In this document: piece after piece, positions 59,734-64,000 of the stretch
Layout: each line of letters begins with the position of its first letter
Numbering within the stretch: position 1 is the stretch's first letter
DNA from: Falsibacillus albus
GTDB lineage: Bacteria; Bacillota; Bacilli; Bacillales; DSM-25281
Assembly: GCF_003668575.1 (NCBI RefSeq)
Contig: NZ_RCVZ01000011.1
Span: forward strand, 114,940 to 178,939
Direction: 5' to 3'
Length of the DNA: 64,000 bases
Made by a program: the position numbers and the translations under genes
Notes under the pieces: generated by a model
Database searches by the model: none
What the model saw: the letters and a program-made list of their open reading frames with translations, nothing else
What the model was told of the DNA's origin: nothing

Positions 59734-61590
59734 ATGCTGGATTCATTGCTCATGAACTTAATGATCATTATCGTGCTTGGAATTGCTTCACAATGGATTG
59801 CCTGGCGCTTCAGGCTTCCGGCCATTGTCGTCATGTCGATTGCAGGCTTGCTGATTGGACCGATATTTGGTTTGCTCAGTCCAAAAGAGGATTTCGGCGA
59901 TATGTTTAAACCGATTATTTCCATGGCAGTCGCCATCATCTTATTTGAGGGAAGCTTGAATCTTGATTTTCGCGAGGTGAGAGGGCTCGGAAGGCCGGTA
60001 ACTAGAATCGTTACATTCGGTGCTTTCCTTGCATGGCTGCTCGGGTCGCTGGCAGCTTATTATGTGGCTGGTTTATCATGGGCGTCAGCTTTTGTCATCG
60101 GTGGTTTATTTATCGTTACAGGGCCGACCGTCATATTGCCGCTTTTGAGGCAGTCCAAGCTTAAGCCTCGTCCTGCGGCGATCTTAAAATGGGAAGGGAT
60201 CATCGCCGATCCTTTCGGTGCGCTATTATCCGTTTTTGCGTTTGAAATCATCAGGTTTCTCCTGTCGGACTCTGAAACAGGAAACAGCTTGGTGGGCTTC
60301 TTTTTAGCCTCCTTGTTCGCTATTGTATTCGGCTGGTTCATCGGCCGTGGAACCGGCTGGATTTTCGAAAAAGGACATGTTCCGGAATATCTGAAGTCCC
60401 CCGTCGTGTTTGCCATTGTGCTTGCTTGTTTTGCCATATGCGATGGAATTTATCACGAGACGGGATTGCTGGCGGTGACAGCGATGGGGATGACCTTGGC
60501 GAACATGCATATCTCATCGATCGAGGACATGCGAAATTTTAAAGAGAATATATCCGTGCTGCTCATCTCAACGATTTTTGTCATGCTGACGGCTTCCTTG
60601 ACCATGAAAACGTTGGTTGAAATTTTCAACTGGAAGATCGTTTTGTTCGTCCTGCTCATGCTGTTCATCGTCCGTCCGCTATCCATCTGGATTTCAACGA
60701 TCGGGACGGATCTATCCGTAAAGGAAAAAGCGTTGGTGAGCTGGATTGCCCCCCGTGGAATCGTAGCTTTGACGGTATCAAGCTATTTTGCCAATGCTCT
60801 GTTGGATGCGGGGTTCAAGGATGCAAAAATCCTGACTTCCTTGACCTTCGCGCTCGTGTTTGCAACCGTATGTGCCCATGGGTTCTCCATGAAGTGGCTG
60901 GCGCAAAAACTTGATCTGGCAATCGGAGATGAACCCGGTGTCCTGATAGTAGGCGGTTCGAGTTTCAGTACAGGATTTGCCCGCATTATTCATGAGGATC
61001 TTGACGTACCTGTCATGATTGCTGACTCTTCCTGGCAAAGGCTTAATTCAGCACGCAGCGCAGGCATCCCTTTTTATCATGGTGAAGTTTTGGCTGAGCA
61101 TACAGAATACCATCTGGATATGACGCCATATGAATTTATGTTGGCAGCCTCAGAACTCGATTCGTATAATGCCCTCGTCTGTACGACATTTGTTCCTGAA
61201 ATCGGAAGGAATAACTTGTTCCAGTTGAGCTTAAGAACTGCGAAAAGCGGGGATATCGATGACCTGGGCCACACGATCGGCGGCAGGATTCTTTTTAGAA
61301 AAGGGATTACATGGGAAGAGTTAAATTTAAAAGTCGAGAAAGGATATGTTTTCAGAAAAACAAACATTACTGAAAAATATTCATTTGAAAAGTATTTGAG
61401 CGAACGTGAGGAAGGAAGCATCCTCTTGTGCATCCATCGTGCCTCCAAACGTCTTGAGTTCTTCACAGCAGACCATGAAATTAGAGGGGAAGCAGGAGAT
61501 ATCGTCATAAGCCTGGGGCCGCCTTGCAAAGAAAAAACGAAAATCCAAGAGAAGCTGGATGAGAAAAAGAAAAAATCGAAGGAAGAATGA
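59734..61590 (+). CDS. CPA1-type cation:proton antiporter with C-terminal regulatory domain
   Basis: 618 aa. Residues 5-395 hold 11-12 membrane helices; transport motifs include GPTVILPLLRQ, a WEGIIADPFGALLS segment (D of helix 5/6 of NhaP-type antiporters) and SWIAPRGIVALTVS. The remaining 200 residues are cytoplasmic: a TrkA-N-like Rossmann domain (GVLIVGGSSFSTGFARII) and an RCK-C-like tail. ATG 59734 follows AAAGGAGACGGATT; the frame is open back to 59533. Probable Na+ or K+/H+ exchange. A 216-bp leader separates it from the divergent dehydrogenase gene. Confidence 0.9.
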   Translation: MLDSLLMNLMIIIVLGIASQWIAWRFRLPAIVVMSIAGLLIGPIFGLLSPKEDFGDMFKPIISMAVAIILFEGSLNLDFREVRGLGRPVTRIVTFGAFLAWLLGSLAAYYVAGLSWASAFVIGGLFIVTGPTVILPLLRQSKLKPRPAAILKWEGIIADPFGALLSVFAFEIIRFLLSDSETGNSLVGFFLASLFAIVFGWFIGRGTGWIFEKGHVPEYLKSPVVFAIVLACFAICDGIYHETGLLAVTAMGMTLANMHISSIEDMRNFKENISVLLISTIFVMLTASLTMKTLVEIFNWKIVLFVLLMLFIVRPLSIWISTIGTDLSVKEKALVSWIAPRGIVALTVSSYFANALLDAGFKDAKILTSLTFALVFATVCAHGFSMKWLAQKLDLAIGDEPGVLIVGGSSFSTGFARIIHEDLDVPVMIADSSWQRLNSARSAGIPFYHGEVLAEHTEYHLDMTPYEFMLAASELDSYNALVCTTFVPEIGRNNLFQLSLRTAKSGDIDDLGHTIGGRILFRKGITWEELNLKVEKGYVFRKTNITEKYSFEKYLSEREEGSILLCIHRASKRLEFFTADHEIRGEAGDIVISLGPPCKEKTKIQEKLDEKKKKSKEE

Positions 61591-61631
61591 AATGGGGATG
61601 GGACAGACTTAGACCTGACATCTTGATATAT

Positions 61632-61675
61632 GGCTGTATTCTAAAGGTTCTTTTCTCAAAGATTGTTGTTTTTAA
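61632..61675. repeat. Left-end remnant of TIR element
   Basis: GGCTGTATTCTAAAGGTTC then TTTTCTCAAAGATTGTTG, matching the left terminus of R1; no core follows. Confidence 0.4.
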
Positions 61676-61725
61676 TAAAAAGGCACACAATTCGGCTTTC
61701 ACTTACCCTTTGATATACAAAATAT

Positions 61726-61751
61726 AAGGCTGACCAGCATTGGTCAGCCTT
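61726..61751. terminator. Bidirectional terminator
   Basis: AAGGCTGACCA and TGGTCAGCCTT between converging genes; ATATTTTG follows on the minus strand. Confidence 0.75.
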
Positions 61752-61758
61752 AATTATA

Positions 61759-62601
61759 TTAATCATTCCCCCATAAGAATGGTCCTACAAGGCGGTCGAC
61801 CAATTCGGTTTCATGGAGGCCGCTGTGGGAAATGCTCTGATCGGTCACGATTGATTCTTTATAGTGATCCTCTGACGCGATATTTCGCAGAGCGGTTGCG
61901 CTGTCTGTGGACACAATCTGATCCCCCATGGCGCCGATTGCCAGCACTTCAAGGGTAGGATCGAATCGATCACGATTATCTACAAGCCTTTGAAGGGCCT
62001 TTGATCCCGGTTTCAAGTCTTTGACCGCGGCGCCGGTATTCACTTTGTCGTAGGATTCTTTCGTGACACCTTGAAATGGGCTGCTGATCGCGACAAATTT
62101 TAGCGGAACCGGGTAGTTGTGTGAATCGTTCGTGTTCTCCAAGTATTGGGTGATGACGAGTCCACCCATTGAATGCCCGACTAAATAGACTTGCTCGACA
62201 TTGTATCGATACTTTAGTTCTTTCATCACTGCTTGCAGCCAGCCGGCTGTATCAGCGATCGTGGCGCGGTTGTTTTGGAACACCACTTGGACCAATGGAT
62301 GTTTTTGGCCGACAGGAATGCCGCCTTTAAACGTTATTTGCCCATTTTTATCGACATAGCAAAGCAAAGTCCGCTTTCCCCAATTGTATCGATGCTCAAA
62401 ACGGTACATCATCGATTTGAAAGAATTATACGTTCCTTTATATCCATGGACAAACACCGTCGGAATGGTTTCTTCAGGTGTAAGTTTTGAATCGTGTGAT
62501 TGGACTTGGGTAGACCGATTGAATAAATAAGCAAAGCCTACGCCAAGAATGATCGCACAGACGATCAATATATGCTTGTATGACTGTCTACGTAAGTTCA
62601 T
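61759..62601 (-). CDS. DUF915-type alpha/beta hydrolase, membrane-anchored or secreted
   Basis: 280 aa. An N-terminal membrane segment (residues 9-27) directs it outside. The fold starts VFVHGYKGTYNSFKSM (oxyanion region), the nucleophile elbow is VGHSMGGLV (Ser about 142), and the likely catalytic His is in SISHSGLHE near residue 262. This is the DUF915/lipase-like family found as cell-surface hydrolases in Firmicutes. TTAAGGAGAG precedes ATG 62601. Substrate is unknown. Confidence 0.88.
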   Translation of the reverse strand: MNLRRQSYKHILIVCAIILGVGFAYLFNRSTQVQSHDSKLTPEETIPTVFVHGYKGTYNSFKSMMYRFEHRYNWGKRTLLCYVDKNGQITFKGGIPVGQKHPLVQVVFQNNRATIADTAGWLQAVMKELKYRYNVEQVYLVGHSMGGLVITQYLENTNDSHNYPVPLKFVAISSPFQGVTKESYDKVNTGAAVKDLKPGSKALQRLVDNRDRFDPTLEVLAIGAMGDQIVSTDSATALRNIASEDHYKESIVTDQSISHSGLHETELVDRLVGPFLWGND

Positions 62602-62790
62602 GAATGACTCTCCTTAATTGCTCTTCCTTTTATTGTAGGTTATTTTACAATTGTTTTACATAGTAACATTGCGGTAATTTATTACAAAAATTTGAAAGAA
62701 ATTCGATATAGGCGTTCACCTAGAAAAGCTGTGCTACATAAAATAATGCTTGAGAGTCCCTAACAGAATTCTTTGAAAGGGTGAACAAAA

Positions 62791-63900
62791 TTGGCGGGAA
62801 AAGTGAAAAATTATTATGCAGGCGGAAATACGGCACATGGATTTTATAGCTTATTCGAATCGAATTTGGCAGGACTGGAGAAGCTCTTCATATTAAAGGG
62901 AGGCCCAGGAACGGGGAAATCAACGCTCATGAAGCAGGTAGGGCATGAGTGGTTAAAAAAAGGATTCGACATCGAATTTCTTCATTGCTCATCCGACAAT
63001 GAATCGATTGACGGGGTGTTGATTCCGGCATTGAAAATCGGAATTGTCGACGGAACGGCTCCGCATGTCATTGAGCCGAAAGCACCAGGAGCAATTGAGG
63101 AGTACGTGAACCTTGGGAAAGCATGGGATGCTGAAAAACTTGCCGTCAGTAAAAATGAAATACTCGAGCTTTCAGAGCGGATAGCAGAATCGTACCAAGC
63201 GGCCTATGAACTCTTTCATGATGCGCTTGAAATCCATGATGAGTGGGAGAAAATCTATATCGAGAATATGGATTTTCAAAAGGCCAATGAATTGACCGAG
63301 GATATCATCGATGACTTATTCGGGAAAATGTATGTGAATAAGAAGTCCGATATTCGCCATCGATTCTTAGGTGCTGCCACACCGAATGGGCCTGTTGATT
63401 TCATTCAGAACTTAACAGAGGATTTATCGTATCGTTATTTTATTAAAGGACGTCCGGGTTCAGGCAAGTCAACATTATTGAAAAAGCTGGCAGCCGTCGC
63501 TGAGCAGAAGGGGTTTGATGTAGAGGTCTATCATTGCGGTTTCGATCCGAATAGCCTGGACATGGTGATCGTCAGGGAATTGGATTTCGCGATCTTTGAC
63601 AGCACTTCGCCACACGAGTATTTCCCAGAAAGGGAAGGCGATGAGATTGTCGATATGTATGCCAGGGTGATCACCGCAGGGACAGATGAAAAATATAGAA
63701 CGACACTTGACGATATATCCTCTCGATATGCCGTTAAGATGAAGCAAGCGACTGCCTACTTGGCCCAGGCAAAAGGACTGCACGATAAACTGGAAAAAAT
63801 ATATGTGAGATCGATGAATTTTTCGGTTGTCTCTGGCATAAAAGAGGAAATTGAAAAGAGTATCGAAAAACTAGCCGGAAGCCGGTTGGTGAAAAACTGA
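62791..63900 (+). CDS. Duplicated P-loop ATPase (PRK06851-like)
   Basis: 369 aa composed of two homologous halves. The first has YYAGGNTAHGFYSLFES and Walker A GGPGTGKST (about 37-45). The second has RHRFLGAATPNGPVDFIQ and Walker A GRPGSGKST (about 225-233). Each half also shares the segment beginning KGFD(I/V)E and HC. No helicase, protease or transporter motifs are seen. TTG 62791 follows GAAAGGGTG by 8 bases. Function is unknown; the family is widespread in spore-formers. Two hairpins follow the stop. Confidence 0.85.
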   Translation: MAGKVKNYYAGGNTAHGFYSLFESNLAGLEKLFILKGGPGTGKSTLMKQVGHEWLKKGFDIEFLHCSSDNESIDGVLIPALKIGIVDGTAPHVIEPKAPGAIEEYVNLGKAWDAEKLAVSKNEILELSERIAESYQAAYELFHDALEIHDEWEKIYIENMDFQKANELTEDIIDDLFGKMYVNKKSDIRHRFLGAATPNGPVDFIQNLTEDLSYRYFIKGRPGSGKSTLLKKLAAVAEQKGFDVEVYHCGFDPNSLDMVIVRELDFAIFDSTSPHEYFPEREGDEIVDMYARVITAGTDEKYRTTLDDISSRYAVKMKQATAYLAQAKGLHDKLEKIYVRSMNFSVVSGIKEEIEKSIEKLAGSRLVKN

Positions 63901-63918
63901 AATTGATAAAGAAATCAG

Positions 63919-63940
63919 GCATGCAGGATTTCCTGCATGC
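63919..63940 (+). other. Palindrome downstream of ATPase gene
   Basis: GCATGCAGGA then TCCTGCATGC with two bases between; it precedes the terminator proper. Confidence 0.5.
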
Positions 63941-63943
63941 TCA

Positions 63944-63980
63944 GGCTGTCGAGAAACTCTCGACAGCCATTTTTATTTTC
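63944..63980 (+). terminator. Terminator of ATPase gene
   Basis: GGCTGTCGAG, loop AAACT, CTCGACAGCC, then ATTTTTATTTTC. Confidence 0.9.
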
Positions 63981-64000
63981 ATTTACTTCAATAATTCACC

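Noticed and set aside
1..64000. tRNA, rRNA, riboswitch, prophage or transposase genes
   Set aside because: I looked for tRNA cloverleaf ends, rRNA-like stretches, common riboswitch cores and phage or transposase proteins by reading; none was convincing. A covariance-model scan could still find a small RNA.

Overview
The window looks like chromosome from a spore-forming Bacillaceae (Bacillus sensu lato). The evidence is strong AGGAGG-type ribosome sites, frequent GTG/TTG starts, spore-coat genes (a CotA-type laccase and a coat-F-type protein), many proteins recognisable as B. subtilis YhfH/YkhA/YlbL/YqcI/YwbE-type families, and intrinsic terminators after almost every transcription unit. No rRNA, tRNA, CRISPR array, prophage, transposase gene or riboswitch was recognised. 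55 protein genes are described. Several start codons were moved from the longest frame to a start with a proper ribosome site.

Layout. 1-5.2 kb: end of thrC, thrB, a YhfH-type zinc-ribbon miniprotein, and the glyoxylate-shunt operon aceB-aceA. 4.8-9.1 kb: unknown small gene, hotdog thioesterase, LysR regulator, peptidase T, endonuclease VIII-type glycosylase. 9.5-16.2 kb: secreted amidase, spore coat protein, amidohydrolase and a multi-pass membrane protein, small membrane and ASCH proteins. 16.3-19.9 kb: LysE exporter, YqcI/YcgG haem-type N-hydroxylase relative, APC permease and a DUF1989 protein, which may form a guanidino-compound locus. 20.3-23.1 kb: a tandem PBP4-type (S13) protein whose second half has lost all catalytic motifs. 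23.4-34 kb: AraC/VOC pair, YlbL protease, NAD(P)HX dehydratase, FUSC exporter, CotA, amino-acid permease with a cre site, DUF1295 protein, and a DUF899-VOC fusion. 34.5-45.5 kb: rRNA methyltransferase, MMPL/TetR pair with matching operators, a RecB-type nuclease-XPD-type helicase fusion, iron alcohol dehydrogenase, LysR, DEAD-box helicase, YwbE. 46.3-51.7 kb: phosphonate uptake genes split into phnC-phnE-phnE and an oppositely oriented phnD with a PhoP-like box, next to a 5'-nucleotidase. 51.9-64 kb: MerR plus acyl-CoA dehydrogenase, NhaC antiporter, two-component system with a probable target (DUF2231), 3-hydroxyisobutyrate-dehydrogenase relative, CPA1 antiporter, lipase-like hydrolase, and a double P-loop ATPase.

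The most unusual content lies between genes. (1) Short arrays of two unrelated sequence families (ATATCTnCGAAA and TAGACCGATA) are both spaced in an alternating 21/20-bp rhythm, about two helical turns per repeat. The rhythm is held over five or six units in four separate loci, so they are non-coding and look like phased binding or curvature sites. A third family repeats every 52 bp. (2) About a dozen copies or remnants of a roughly 130-bp element are scattered through intergenic DNA. It has inverted termini (GGCTgTTTTCtnAAAgnTTGTTG) and a conserved core (CGGAAAGCGAGCATCCTGC) and resembles a MITE or a structured RNA. (3) Three very strong hairpins share the apical sequence GTGmCAGGCAC.
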